From contig JAZLKM010000073.1 of assembly GCA_045597645.1 (NCBI GenBank), positions 1-47,921 of the forward strand: DNA of 47,921 nt. The letters run 5' to 3'. Below are positions 1-7,474 of the stretch, piece by piece. Positions within the stretch are counted from its first letter, which is position 1; every line of letters starts with the position of its first letter. Source of the stretch: JAKSSE01 sp045597645 (lineage in GTDB: Bacteria; Bacillota; Clostridia; Lachnospirales; Lachnospiraceae). Under the pieces are notes generated by a model that was not told the DNA's origin, searched no databases, and saw only the letters and a list, made by a program, of their open reading frames with translations. Both the position numbers and the translations under genes were made by a program.

Positions 1-1
1 G

Positions 2-682
2 CACGACCTAAAGTCGCTGATGGATATAAACGCCGAGCCATACAAAAAGCTTATGGCCTACTACCAATGCGCAATATATGAAATTGAAACAAAATTCAGG
101 GTATTGAACGAAGAATTTTCGCTGGCACATGATCGCAATCCTATTGAAAATATCAAGACACGTCTAAAGTCCATTGATTCGATAGTTGAAAAAATGCAAA
201 GAAAAGGTATATCGATTTCAGCGGAAAATATCGAGCGAGAGTTAAATGACGTAGCAGGCGTAAGAATTATATGTACTTTCATTGAAGACATATATCACCT
301 TGCTGACTGCCTATTGATGCAGGATGATATCAAACTAATTGAGCGCAAAGACTATATTGAAAACCCTAAGCCGTCTGGCTACAGGTCGCTTCACCTCATC
401 GTAGAGGTACCTATTTTCCTCGAGAATGAAAAAAGACCTATGCGTGTAGAAGTACAACTGCGGACTATTTCAATGAACTTCTGGGCTTCGCTAGAGCATC
501 AGCTCAGGTACAAAAAGAGCATCCCCGCTGGTGAGCGCGAGTCAATTGCAGCCGAGCTCAAGGCCTGCGCTGATGAAAATGCCAAGCTTGACCAGAGAAT
601 GCAAGCTGTCCGGAAGCAGATTGAGCAATTCCAAACAGGCGAAGACAACTCTTCAGAGCTTATGAAGCTATTTCGCCTTTAG
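2..682 (+). CDS. Small alarmone synthetase (GTP pyrophosphokinase family), 5' end probably outside the window
   Basis: This protein is a RelA/SpoT-type nucleotidyltransferase without the HD hydrolase, TGS or ACT domains, so it resembles the stand-alone RelQ/RelP synthetases that make (p)ppGpp from ATP and GDP or GTP in the cytoplasm. Visible family signatures are NDVAGVRI, the substrate-site stretch GYRSLHLIVEVP and VEVQLRT, followed by a charged C-terminal helix. The frame is open to the window edge. The first ATG is at 20, but no Shine-Dalgarno sequence precedes it and the six in-frame codons before it (HDLKSL) read well, so the true start is probably upstream. It converges on the zinc operon and shares a terminator with it. 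Synthetase assignment is strong; which subfamily is not settled. Confidence 0.88.
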   Translation, partial: HDLKSLMDINAEPYKKLMAYYQCAIYEIETKFRVLNEEFSLAHDRNPIENIKTRLKSIDSIVEKMQRKGISISAENIERELNDVAGVRIICTFIEDIYHLADCLLMQDDIKLIERKDYIENPKPSGYRSLHLIVEVPIFLENEKRPMRVEVQLRTISMNFWASLEHQLRYKKSIPAGERESIAAELKACADENAKLDQRMQAVRKQIEQFQTGEDNSSELMKLFRL

Positions 683-729
683 GTACTCGAGTCAATAAAT
701 TAATCTCCGTAAATATTAACTAATAAAAT

Positions 730-771
730 AAACGAGTCCGATATGCAGCATAAATGCTGTCGGACTCGTTT
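730..771. terminator. Bidirectional intrinsic terminator
   Basis: An 11-bp perfect stem (AAACGAGTCCG with CGGACTCGTTT) carries a second inner hairpin (CAGCAT/ATGCTG). The A/T-rich flank gives a T-rich tail on the minus strand. It lies between the convergent alarmone synthetase and CobW genes and can end both transcripts. Confidence 0.8.
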
Positions 772-778
772 GTCTATC

Positions 779-805
779 ACCGTGGCATTAGGACCGTCCC
801 CACTA
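779..805 (-). repeat. Post-stop repeat, copy A
   Basis: On the minus strand the TAG stop of the CobW gene is followed directly by TGGGGACGGTCCTAATGCCA and CGGTG. The core GGACGGTCC is a small inverted repeat. The same core follows the stops at 2916, 7475 and 9922. This copy lacks the extended tail seen in copies B and D and leads into the terminator at 730-771. Confidence 0.75.
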
Positions 806-1906
806 ATCTATGCACTCATATAGTCGCTTTACTATCTCTGACTTCTCGTAGCCCTTACCTATAAACACTACCTGGTTACATCTATCACCATATGTGTCGT
901 CCCAATCATCCATTATATCAGGATAGTCCCTAACAAGTGCTTTTAGCTCGCGCTTAGTCCAGGCTGACATCCACTCTGATAGCTCCGTGATAGAAGCATT
1001 TCGGCCTGCTTGCTCGAAAAGCTGTATATGTTTCCAATCGTCTGCGAACCAAATATATCCTTTTGACCTAATCAGTTCCTGAGGATAGTCCTCCACAAAG
1101 GCATTAAATTTTTTGCGGTTGAATGGCTTCATCTCCTCAAATACAAATGAAGAAATCCCATACTCATCGACACAAGCCTTCTCATCATCATGCTCGCAGT
1201 TGTTCAAAGCCCTTTGTACGGAGCTAGAGGCCTCAACCTCCTCAAAATCAAAATCTTCACGGTTCAGTATGATCTCTAAATCTACATCGCCATGGGTGCA
1301 CGGTATCATCTGGGCAGCCTGCTGTATATTTCTAAGCCCAACTTCCACCTCTGACAGCTGCTCTGGTGTGAGCAAATCGACTTTGTTGAGCAACAGGAGG
1401 CTACAAAATTCAATCTGATCCATTATCAGATTGATTACATCTCCATCCTCTCTCTCGTCTTCTGTCATCAAATCGTGCAAAAATTCTCTGTATATTCTGT
1501 CTACATCGACTACCGATACTACAGTTTTAAGATATACCCTCGTATCTGGCGTCATCTCTTCATAATTTACAAATGCACCAGCTATTGATGAAGGCTCACT
1601 AATACCTGAAGCTTCTACAAAAATGGCCTCGACTGTTTTATCTGCAGATAGTCTTTCTATTTCCGCCATAAACTCATCCCTTAGTGTGCAGCAAATACAG
1701 CCATTTTGCATCTCTACCATTTCAACCTGGACTACTTGATTTCCAGTCTTATTAAGTATTGAAGCATCTATATTGACACTGCCCATATCGTTTACGATTA
1801 GTGCTATCTTTCTTTTTTCCTGCCTCAATATGTTTTGCATTAAAGTCGTCTTGCCCGACCCTAAATATCCAGTTATAAGTACTATCGGTACTTCTCGTTT
1901 TGACAT
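803..1906 (-). CDS. CobW/COG0523-family GTP-binding metallochaperone
   Basis: This G3E-family GTPase has a Walker A loop GYLGSGKTT at residues 13-21, the metal-binding motif GCICC (Cys70, Cys72, Cys73) and the guanine-specificity motif NKVD at 174-177. A CobW C-terminal domain follows at about 245-365. COG0523 proteins of this kind insert or deliver metals, often zinc under zinc limitation. As last gene of an operon with znuA, znuC and znuB, a zinc role is the natural inference, not cobalamin synthesis. The start ATG at 1906 follows the second G3E gene after a 15-nt gap. A post-stop repeat and a terminator follow it. Confidence 0.9.
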   Translation of the reverse strand: MSKREVPIVLITGYLGSGKTTLMQNILRQEKRKIALIVNDMGSVNIDASILNKTGNQVVQVEMVEMQNGCICCTLRDEFMAEIERLSADKTVEAIFVEASGISEPSSIAGAFVNYEEMTPDTRVYLKTVVSVVDVDRIYREFLHDLMTEDEREDGDVINLIMDQIEFCSLLLLNKVDLLTPEQLSEVEVGLRNIQQAAQMIPCTHGDVDLEIILNREDFDFEEVEASSSVQRALNNCEHDDEKACVDEYGISSFVFEEMKPFNRKKFNAFVEDYPQELIRSKGYIWFADDWKHIQLFEQAGRNASITELSEWMSAWTKRELKALVRDYPDIMDDWDDTYGDRCNQVVFIGKGYEKSEIVKRLYECID

Positions 1907-1921
1907 AATTTTCCTCTGCTT

Positions 1922-2851
1922 CTAAAAATATAAATAGATATCAGCCGGAGCTTCTAGCTCACACGCATCTTCAATCTCAAGTAACAATATTGCCCTGTTA
2001 TTGTCGATTTCACCTTTTTGTATCGTTGCCACAATATCCAGCCAAGTCCCATTCTTAGGAACATAGCCATGGCATTGCGCCACAAAGCCGATAAACTGTG
2101 CATCCTCTGCACAACAAATAGCCGCCATTCTGCCTGCATAAAACTGATTCGCAGCTAACCCTTTGCCGTTCGATACCATAACCTGCGTATGTATTTTTTT
2201 GCCGTAATATCGATCAGAATTCTCTATTGTATCTACAAACCATGAGCAAAATAGCTTGTCATCTATCTCTATAACACCGTTCTCATCCGGCAACAGGAGC
2301 TCATCTAGATTGTTGTCTATACTTCCATCCATGCGCGCGAAATGTACTTGGGCTCTATTATTTAATATTTTTAATGACCTTCGTATCTCTCCCTTTTTTA
2401 TAGCATCCGGACATCGGTTGAATAAGATTACGTCCGAAACGCTCAGTGGATTCATGACAATCTGTCGCATGTTATTCAGATACATATCATAGGTCTGCGC
2501 ATCCACGAGTGAGAAAATGCTTGCTACTATCCAATCGTCTGGAATCTGCTCTTGCAAAAACGCTCTAAGGTCCCACATTCCGTTGAACTCTATATAGACA
2601 ATACTCGCGTCATGCTTTAACACCAGCTCCTGCATGTATTCCGCAGTCAAATCACCCTCATTTTCTACATGAACTACTTCGATATTTTTTTGATTCAAGA
2701 TTGATTCAACATATTCTGTCTCACCATCTTCGGTACATATAATGAGCGACCTTTGCTCCGGCAGAGTCTCACTCCCTACGAGGATTCCCTGAAGCGCTGT
2801 GGTCTTTCCACTATCCATAAATCCTGCAAAAATATATACTTCTATATTCAT
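1922..2851 (-). CDS. G3E-type GTPase fused to a DUF1980/YcgQ-like C-terminal domain
   Basis: The N-terminal half is a G3E P-loop domain with Walker A GFMDSGKTT at residues 10-18. It lacks the CxCC metal motif of its CobW neighbour, and NRCP replaces the usual NKxD. The C-terminal third has FYAGRMAAICCAEDAQFIGF followed by NGTWLDIVATIQKG. This resembles, from memory, the C-terminal domain of the TIGR03943/DUF1980 (YcgQ-type) proteins that work with YcgR-type permeases. Thus it looks like a nucleotide-driven partner in metal handling, with part of a membrane-complex subunit fused on. It lies 64 nt behind the lipoprotein gene and 15 nt before the CobW gene. The GTPase fold is clear, the C-terminal match is a recalled similarity, and the substrate is unknown. 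Confidence 0.75.
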   Translation of the reverse strand: MNIEVYIFAGFMDSGKTTALQGILVGSETLPEQRSLIICTEDGETEYVESILNQKNIEVVHVENEGDLTAEYMQELVLKHDASIVYIEFNGMWDLRAFLQEQIPDDWIVASIFSLVDAQTYDMYLNNMRQIVMNPLSVSDVILFNRCPDAIKKGEIRRSLKILNNRAQVHFARMDGSIDNNLDELLLPDENGVIEIDDKLFCSWFVDTIENSDRYYGKKIHTQVMVSNGKGLAANQFYAGRMAAICCAEDAQFIGFVAQCHGYVPKNGTWLDIVATIQKGEIDNNRAILLLEIEDACELEAPADIYLYF

Positions 2852-2873
2852 TTTACCCTTCTTGTAATCTCGT

Positions 2874-2918
2874 CAAGCCAAAGTACACATGACCGTGGCA
2901 AAAGGACCGTCCCTTCTA
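2874..2918 (-). repeat. Post-stop repeat, copy B
   Basis: On the minus strand the TAG stop of the lipoprotein gene is followed by AAGGGACGGTCCTTTTGCCA, CGGTCATGTGTA and CTTTGGCTTG. The last 27 bases match copy D at 9880-9924 exactly. The copy fills most of the gap to the next gene, between its stop codon and the ribosome-binding region. Confidence 0.8.
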
Positions 2919-3572
2919 GAAGTAGGAAGCCTCCCTTAAGGTGCAGTATACATACTCGCCTTCCATGTATGTGTCATAGGTACCCAACACGGTTATATTT
3001 TCTCCCGCTTCTGGGTATTCATCTGGAAATAAGTAATCCTCGGAGAGTTCAAATTCTATCCCTCGCGCGCAGCATGCTGTAGCATCCTCCACAATGCACG
3101 TGTAATAGCTTTTTCCATTTGTTTCATCCACGTAGACAGTACAAGTCCCATTCATCTTTACGGTCTTGCCAATATATTTGCCCGCCTCATATACCATGTT
3201 ATATATTTCAGAATAAACCATGGTGCTTGACATAAGCGTCAAATCCACATCTATACCTTCTGTGCTACTAAGATCAGGCTCCACATCATCTCCTGGGTCT
3301 AGTGCTATATTCACTGAATTATCAGGCACATCTCCCGGGTCTAGAGCCACACTCTGAGAATCATTTTTCAGTGTGATATCCACATCAGGGTTGTCTACTA
3401 CCGCATACATCTCCGGTGCATCCGACTCACTTATTCCAGCCTGAAGTACATCATTCACACTGTTTTGTTTGTTAATTGTACGCCCGCTAGTGTCGCCAAC
3501 CTCTCCACAACCCATCATCATTACAACTAGAGTCCAGCTCACAATGGCGCATGAGATATTTCTGATTTTCAC
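2916..3572 (-). CDS. Lipoprotein with YcgQ-like OB-type domain, zinc operon
   Basis: A signal peptide ends in a lipobox (VMMMGC, cysteine near residue 22), so the protein should be anchored outside the membrane. After a low-complexity acidic linker rich in LDPGD repeats, residues from about 120 form a domain with YIGKTVKMNGTCTVY, VEDATACCARGIEFEL and ENITVLGTYDTY. This resembles, from memory, the OB-fold-like region of TIGR03943/DUF1980 proteins, related to the domain fused to the GTPase encoded next. The start is GTG at 3572, giving a 4-nt GTGA overlap with the znuB stop, so translation is probably coupled. A role in zinc capture or transfer at the surface is inferred only from context. Confidence 0.75.
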   Translation of the reverse strand: MKIRNISCAIVSWTLVVMMMGCGEVGDTSGRTINKQNSVNDVLQAGISESDAPEMYAVVDNPDVDITLKNDSQSVALDPGDVPDNSVNIALDPGDDVEPDLSSTEGIDVDLTLMSSTMVYSEIYNMVYEAGKYIGKTVKMNGTCTVYVDETNGKSYYTCIVEDATACCARGIEFELSEDYLFPDEYPEAGENITVLGTYDTYMEGEYVYCTLREASYF

Positions 3573-4414
3573 TTTCTAGTTCCTCCGGTAACCATTCCCA
3601 CTACATAGCAGATAGCAAACGCCAGAACGTCTACTGCAACGATTGTTGAACCAACCGGAGTCCCTGCCAGAATTGAGATTACTATTCCTGATAAAGCGCA
3701 TATCACAGATAATACTGCCGAGAAAATTGTCACCATCTTAAAGCTCTTGAATAGTCTCATTGCCGACAACGCTGGAAAAATAACCAGCGCAGATATAAGT
3801 AACGAGCCTACCAGATTCATTGCAAGTACAATAATTATCGCAATCACAATTGCAATTAAAAGATTGTAACCATCCGCCTTTGTTCCTGTGGCCTTAGCGA
3901 AATTTTCATCGAATGTCACTGCAAATATCTTGTTGTAAAATAGCGTAAATATAATCACTACAGCAATTGACAGCACAACACACAGCCACACTTCGCGGGT
4001 AGTTATTGTAAGTATTGATGTCGAACCAAACAACGTGCTGCATACATCACCCGACAGATTTGACGATGTAGAAAATACATTCATGAGCAAATAGCCAAAT
4101 GCCAATGCTCCAACTGATATCATGGCTATCGCCGCATCGCCCTTTATCCTGGCATTCTGGCCTGTCCTTAGCAGTAGAACCGCGCTGATGACTGTAATTG
4201 GTAGTACTAGCAGCATGTCATTGGTCAGCCCCACCACACTGGCGATTGCCATAGCTCCAAAGGCGACATGCGACAGCCCATCACCTATATAGGAAAAGCG
4301 CTTTAGCACTAGAGTCACTCCCAAGAGCGATGAGCACAGCGCGATTAGTATTCCTACTATCAATGCATATCTAACAAACGGATATTGTAGGTACATCACC
4401 AATTTTTCAATCAT
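3569..4414 (-). CDS. znuB: Zinc ABC transporter permease ZnuB/AdcB type
   Basis: This is a polytopic ABC-3 family permease with about eight or nine hydrophobic segments. The conserved stretch KRFSYIGDGLSHVAFGAMA near the N terminus is typical of metal-chelate permeases. It forms the membrane channel for zinc (or manganese) with ZnuC and ZnuA. I prefer the ATG at 4414, which has AAAGGCGG eight bases upstream; a GTG at 4423 is also in frame. Either start lies inside the end of znuC, and the stop overlaps the GTG of the following lipoprotein gene. Family assignment is firm; the metal is inferred from the CobW-type genes in the operon. Confidence 0.9.
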   Translation of the reverse strand: MIEKLVMYLQYPFVRYALIVGILIALCSSLLGVTLVLKRFSYIGDGLSHVAFGAMAIASVVGLTNDMLLVLPITVISAVLLLRTGQNARIKGDAAIAMISVGALAFGYLLMNVFSTSSNLSGDVCSTLFGSTSILTITTREVWLCVVLSIAVVIIFTLFYNKIFAVTFDENFAKATGTKADGYNLLIAIVIAIIIVLAMNLVGSLLISALVIFPALSAMRLFKSFKMVTIFSAVLSVICALSGIVISILAGTPVGSTIVAVDVLAFAICYVVGMVTGGTRK

Positions 4415-5123
4415 TCCTGTCACCGCCTTTGTGTTGCATCATAAATAGCTTTCCTGCCTCGCTGGTTAGATAGTCATCCTTTGTGCCAAAGAAAATATCA
4501 TTTCCAATGTGGAGTATGTGACTGGCGTAGCTTACTGCGGCTTCGATGTCATGTGAAATCATTATTATTGTGATTCCATCGTTATTAAGCTGTGCTATCA
4601 AGTCATACATCTCAGCTGTCACCTTAGGATCCAGTCCTGCCACAGGCTCGTCTAACAAAAGCACTTTTCTGGTAGCGCACAACGCCCTTGCCAATAATAC
4701 TCGCTGCTGCTGACCGCCCGAGAGCTCCCTGTAGCAGCGCTTAGCCAGAGACTGGATTCCCATACGCTCCATGTTCTCCTCTGCCAGCTGCCTGTCTTTT
4801 CGGCTGTAAAACGGTCTAAATCCGCAGCTCCCCTGGCATCCGGAGAGTACAATTTCTCTCACGGATGCAGGAAAATCCTTCTGTATAAGTGTCTGCTGCG
4901 GCAGATAACCCACCTCATTATTTTTGAGGCCATCGCCAACCAATATCTGACCACCCATCGGCTCTTGAAGGTGCAGCAAAGTCTTCATCAGTGTGCTTTT
5001 ACCCGAGCCATTTTCTCCCACTATGCACAGATAATCACCTGCATTAACAGAAAAGTTTAGATTCTCTACTATGACGTTAGAATCATAGCCCAAAGCCAGA
5101 TTTTGAATGGTGAGCAATGCCAT
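4407..5123 (-). CDS. znuC: Zinc ABC transporter ATPase ZnuC/AdcC type
   Basis: The ABC ATPase has Walker A GENGSGKST at 36-44, a Q-loop (GYLPQQ), the signature LSGGQQQRVLLARAL, Walker B LLLDEPVAGLDP and the switch histidine in MISHD. At 238 residues it has the usual length for metal-uptake ATPases and would power import through ZnuB. The ATG at 5123 is preceded by AGGAGGC at good distance. Its end overlaps znuB. Order znuA-znuC-znuB is the common one. Confidence 0.92.
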   Translation of the reverse strand: MALLTIQNLALGYDSNVIVENLNFSVNAGDYLCIVGENGSGKSTLMKTLLHLQEPMGGQILVGDGLKNNEVGYLPQQTLIQKDFPASVREIVLSGCQGSCGFRPFYSRKDRQLAEENMERMGIQSLAKRCYRELSGGQQQRVLLARALCATRKVLLLDEPVAGLDPKVTAEMYDLIAQLNNDGITIIMISHDIEAAVSYASHILHIGNDIFFGTKDDYLTSEAGKLFMMQHKGGDRND

Positions 5124-5152
5124 TTTTGCCTCCTAATTTGTCTTACTTATTG

Positions 5153-6139
5153 CTATTTGATTGCTTTCTTTAGAACTTCCAAGTTACTCTTCATTGCTGA
5201 AAGATATGTAACTCCATTTTCCACATCCTTAGAGGTTGTAGACTGAAGCGAATCCATCTCTACAATGTTCTGATCCTTGCTTGCTGTGTTGTCGCGGATA
5301 GTCTCTGCGATACTCTTGTCTGCGCCCTCAATAGTCATAATAGTGCCAAGCGACAATTCATCAACTTTGTTTGCAAGGAATACTATGGTCTCAAAACTTG
5401 CCTCGGTCTCAGCTGAGCAACCAACAAATGCTGCATAATATGAAAGGCCATAATCATCGACCATGTATCTGAATGGGAATCTATCTCCAAAGAGCAGCGT
5501 CTTGGTTCCAGCTGCCGCTACTGCATTCTGATACTCAGTATCAAGCTTATTCAGTTCATCTTTATATGCTGCTGCATTTTTCTTGTAGCTGTCAGCATTT
5601 GCAGAATCAACCTTTGAAAGAGAAGCCTCTATACTATCAACCACTACAGCTGCACTTCTAAGTGAAAGCCATACATGTTCATCGTACTCTGGTCCTTCTT
5701 CCTCCTCTTCGCCTTCTTCCTCTTCTTCCTCTTCGCCTTCCATTCCCTCAACGAGCTCCTCTTCCTTTACGCTATCTCCTAGCACTTCAAGAAGATTTAT
5801 TACTTCCATATCTTTATTGGTAGCTTCTGCGAGGGCGTCCTCCACCCATTCATCAGACTCACCACCTACATAAATGAATACATCACAGGTGGAAATTTTA
5901 AGAATATCTTCAGCGGTAGGCTGATAGCTATGCAGATCTACACCGTTATCTAAAAGCATGGTAACTTCTGCCTTAGCAGGGTTGTCACCCAACACATTTT
6001 TTACCCAGTCGTATTCTGGGAAAATGGTCGTAACTATAGACAGTCCCTTTCCGCTGTTTGACGGGCCTTGCGCTCCGCAGCCTGCCAGCATTCCAATAGC
6101 CATCATTGCAACTAAAATACTCATTATTAACTTTTTCAT
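5153..6139 (-). CDS. znuA: Zinc-binding lipoprotein ZnuA/AdcA type with Glu-rich loop
   Basis: The protein starts with a lipoprotein signal peptide (LAGC, Cys21) and has the cluster A-I metal-binding protein fold. Likely zinc ligands are His70 (DLHSYQP) and His155 (DEHVWLS). At the place of the usual third histidine the sequence reads GDRFPFRY (from residue 218). The loop before His155, often histidine-rich in ZnuA, is instead a run of glutamates at about 134-149. It should capture zinc outside the cell and pass it to ZnuB. ATG at 6139 has GGAGG ten bases upstream. A gap of 116 nt separates it from the small membrane protein gene and contains a hairpin-like sequence near 6195-6220. Confidence 0.9.
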   Translation of the reverse strand: MKKLIMSILVAMMAIGMLAGCGAQGPSNSGKGLSIVTTIFPEYDWVKNVLGDNPAKAEVTMLLDNGVDLHSYQPTAEDILKISTCDVFIYVGGESDEWVEDALAEATNKDMEVINLLEVLGDSVKEEELVEGMEGEEEEEEEGEEEEEGPEYDEHVWLSLRSAAVVVDSIEASLSKVDSANADSYKKNAAAYKDELNKLDTEYQNAVAAAGTKTLLFGDRFPFRYMVDDYGLSYYAAFVGCSAETEASFETIVFLANKVDELSLGTIMTIEGADKSIAETIRDNTASKDQNIVEMDSLQSTTSKDVENGVTYLSAMKSNLEVLKKAIK

Positions 6140-6255
6140 TTTTGAAAATCCTCCATTTATTTAGTCAACAAAAAAGCGGACTTCCACATAGTAAAAGAAA
6201 CCCTGATTTCATTCAGAGCTTTCTATGCTTCAATCTGCCACACAAATGGAGCTAT

Positions 6256-6558
6256 TCAATTATTCAATCTTACCTTTTGGGATATTAATGAACAGAAAAA
6301 ATCTACTTCGCTTTCGCACTTATCATTTTCCTGTATAGATACACATAAAAATAGTCCTGTTGCCGCTAAGGCTACAACAACTACTATGCTTCTAAGATTT
6401 GTAGCGCACTGAGCCATAATCTCACACACTGGACAGTCAGCCCCTGTGCACTCATGATGTATATGCTGTGGTATATATATAGAAGAAAAAAGCATCACAA
6501 TAGTAACAGCAAATGCTGCTATTAACGCAACTATTCTTTTACTGCCTGCGTTTTGCAC
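6256..6558 (-). CDS. Small Cys/His membrane protein at the head of the zinc operon
   Basis: This protein of about 100 residues has two hydrophobic segments flanking an external-type stretch with HIHHECTGADCPVCEIMAQC. That cluster of three histidines and four cysteines could bind a metal. I place the start at GTG 6558, since AGGAGG lies nine bases upstream of it; the in-frame ATG at 6591 has no such site. It is first in the zinc operon and right behind a promoter at 6639-6666. I do not know its function; a zinc-sensing or zinc-passing accessory role is a guess from context and residues. Confidence 0.7.
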   Translation of the reverse strand: MQNAGSKRIVALIAAFAVTIVMLFSSIYIPQHIHHECTGADCPVCEIMAQCATNLRSIVVVVALAATGLFLCVSIQENDKCESEVDFFCSLISQKVRLNN

Positions 6559-6638
6559 GACTCGATGCCTCCTGCTATGTAACCACGTCATCCGTAGTCA
6601 AACGAATCTTTTGTCTTATTAATAGAAAATCGTCTCTC

Positions 6639-6666
6639 ATTTTAGCGAAAGAAAACAAAATGTCAA
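6639..6666 (-). promoter_or_regulatory. Sigma-A-type promoter of the zinc operon
   Basis: On the minus strand a perfect -35 TTGACA (6661-6666) and a -10 TAAAAT (6639-6644) are 16 bases apart, about 80 bases ahead of the first zinc-operon gene. I looked for a Zur- or Per-type inverted repeat around it and saw no convincing one. Confidence 0.65.
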
Positions 6667-6697
6667 TAGCAAATCTTCCACCATCCGTCCCTATGAA

Positions 6698-7432
6698 TTA
6701 CACACCAAGCAATCTTTTTTTCATCTCTGACATAGGATAATCCGTGTCGTAAAGCTCACCATCTACATACATGGGATGGACCATTATCTCTACTGCATTA
6801 GATTCTACCAGACTCTCGCTATCGGGGTAGGACGCAAAGTCAGTAACTGAACCAAAATAATCACCCCTGCTAACATTGTATCTATTCAGCTTGCGATTAA
6901 GCCATTTTTTATATGCTCTCATAAGCGGATTACCTCCAACATAGAGGTTTCTTCCAAGCCTTATACTACTTACCTCATACTTTGCTATAAGTGGTTTAAG
7001 GGCCCAAAGTACCGCCGGATCAGTGTGAACATGATGATGTGAATCAATGTGATTCAACGTACCTCCCAGGCGTTTATATGCTTCAATTTGCTTTTCGAAC
7101 TCTAATCTAATTGCCTGTCTTGTCTTACGCGGCAACACAAATCTGCTATATGTTCGCTTATGAAAATCCGCTGTAAACTGACCTTTTTCGTCGCAAATCA
7201 CCCTGTCTTCGGCTAATTTTGAGTACAGCGGCGCTCCTTCTGTGATATTCAGATGTATTCCGACTTTGTCTGCAAATCCACGCTCTTTTGCAAGTTCCAT
7301 CGCTTCCTCAGCGGCTGGCATATTCGACATAAGTGTCGTACGATTTATTAGACCCTTTTCAAATGCTTCGCATATAGCCGCATTTACAGAGCCACTTAAT
7401 CCAAAATCATCGGCATTGATAATGATTGCCAT
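6698..7432 (-). CDS. YdjC/ChbG-family carbohydrate deacetylase
   Basis: The sequence begins AIIINADDFGLS, the metal and catalytic Asp-Asp motif of the YdjC family, and continues with VGIHLNIT, HIDSHHHVH and EIMVHP. These supply the histidine ligands of a metal-dependent deacetylase that removes acetyl groups from N-acetylated sugars such as diacetylchitobiose. There is no signal peptide, so it acts in the cytoplasm. The start is ATG 7432 with AGGAG six bases before; an upstream in-frame start would only translate repeat copy C. At 244 residues it is near the family size. Substrate is not readable from sequence. Confidence 0.85.
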   Translation of the reverse strand: MAIIINADDFGLSGSVNAAICEAFEKGLINRTTLMSNMPAAEEAMELAKERGFADKVGIHLNITEGAPLYSKLAEDRVICDEKGQFTADFHKRTYSRFVLPRKTRQAIRLEFEKQIEAYKRLGGTLNHIDSHHHVHTDPAVLWALKPLIAKYEVSSIRLGRNLYVGGNPLMRAYKKWLNRKLNRYNVSRGDYFGSVTDFASYPDSESLVESNAVEIMVHPMYVDGELYDTDYPMSEMKKRLLGV

Positions 7433-7448
7433 TCTATCTCCTCTACAG

Positions 7449-7473
7449 CGTGGCATTTGCCCCGTCCCCACTA
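7449..7473 (-). repeat. Post-stop repeat, copy C
   Basis: The minus strand reads TAGTGGGGACGGGGCAAATG then CCACG, a variant with the hairpin GGCA-AA-TGCC in place of GGACGGTCC. It sits between the stop of the Cys-repeat lipoprotein and the ribosome-binding site of the deacetylase. Compared with copy D it lacks about 16 bases before the common TGTAGAGGAGATA leader. Confidence 0.7.
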
Positions 7474-7474
7474 T

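Noticed and set aside
6180..6230. Terminator between the small membrane protein gene and znuA
   Set aside because: The stem is imperfect and the T-run short; it may only lower read-through, so I did not list it.
6559..6638. Zur or PerR box at the zinc promoter
   Set aside because: Only A/T-rich sequence with no clear inverted repeat of the known consensus.
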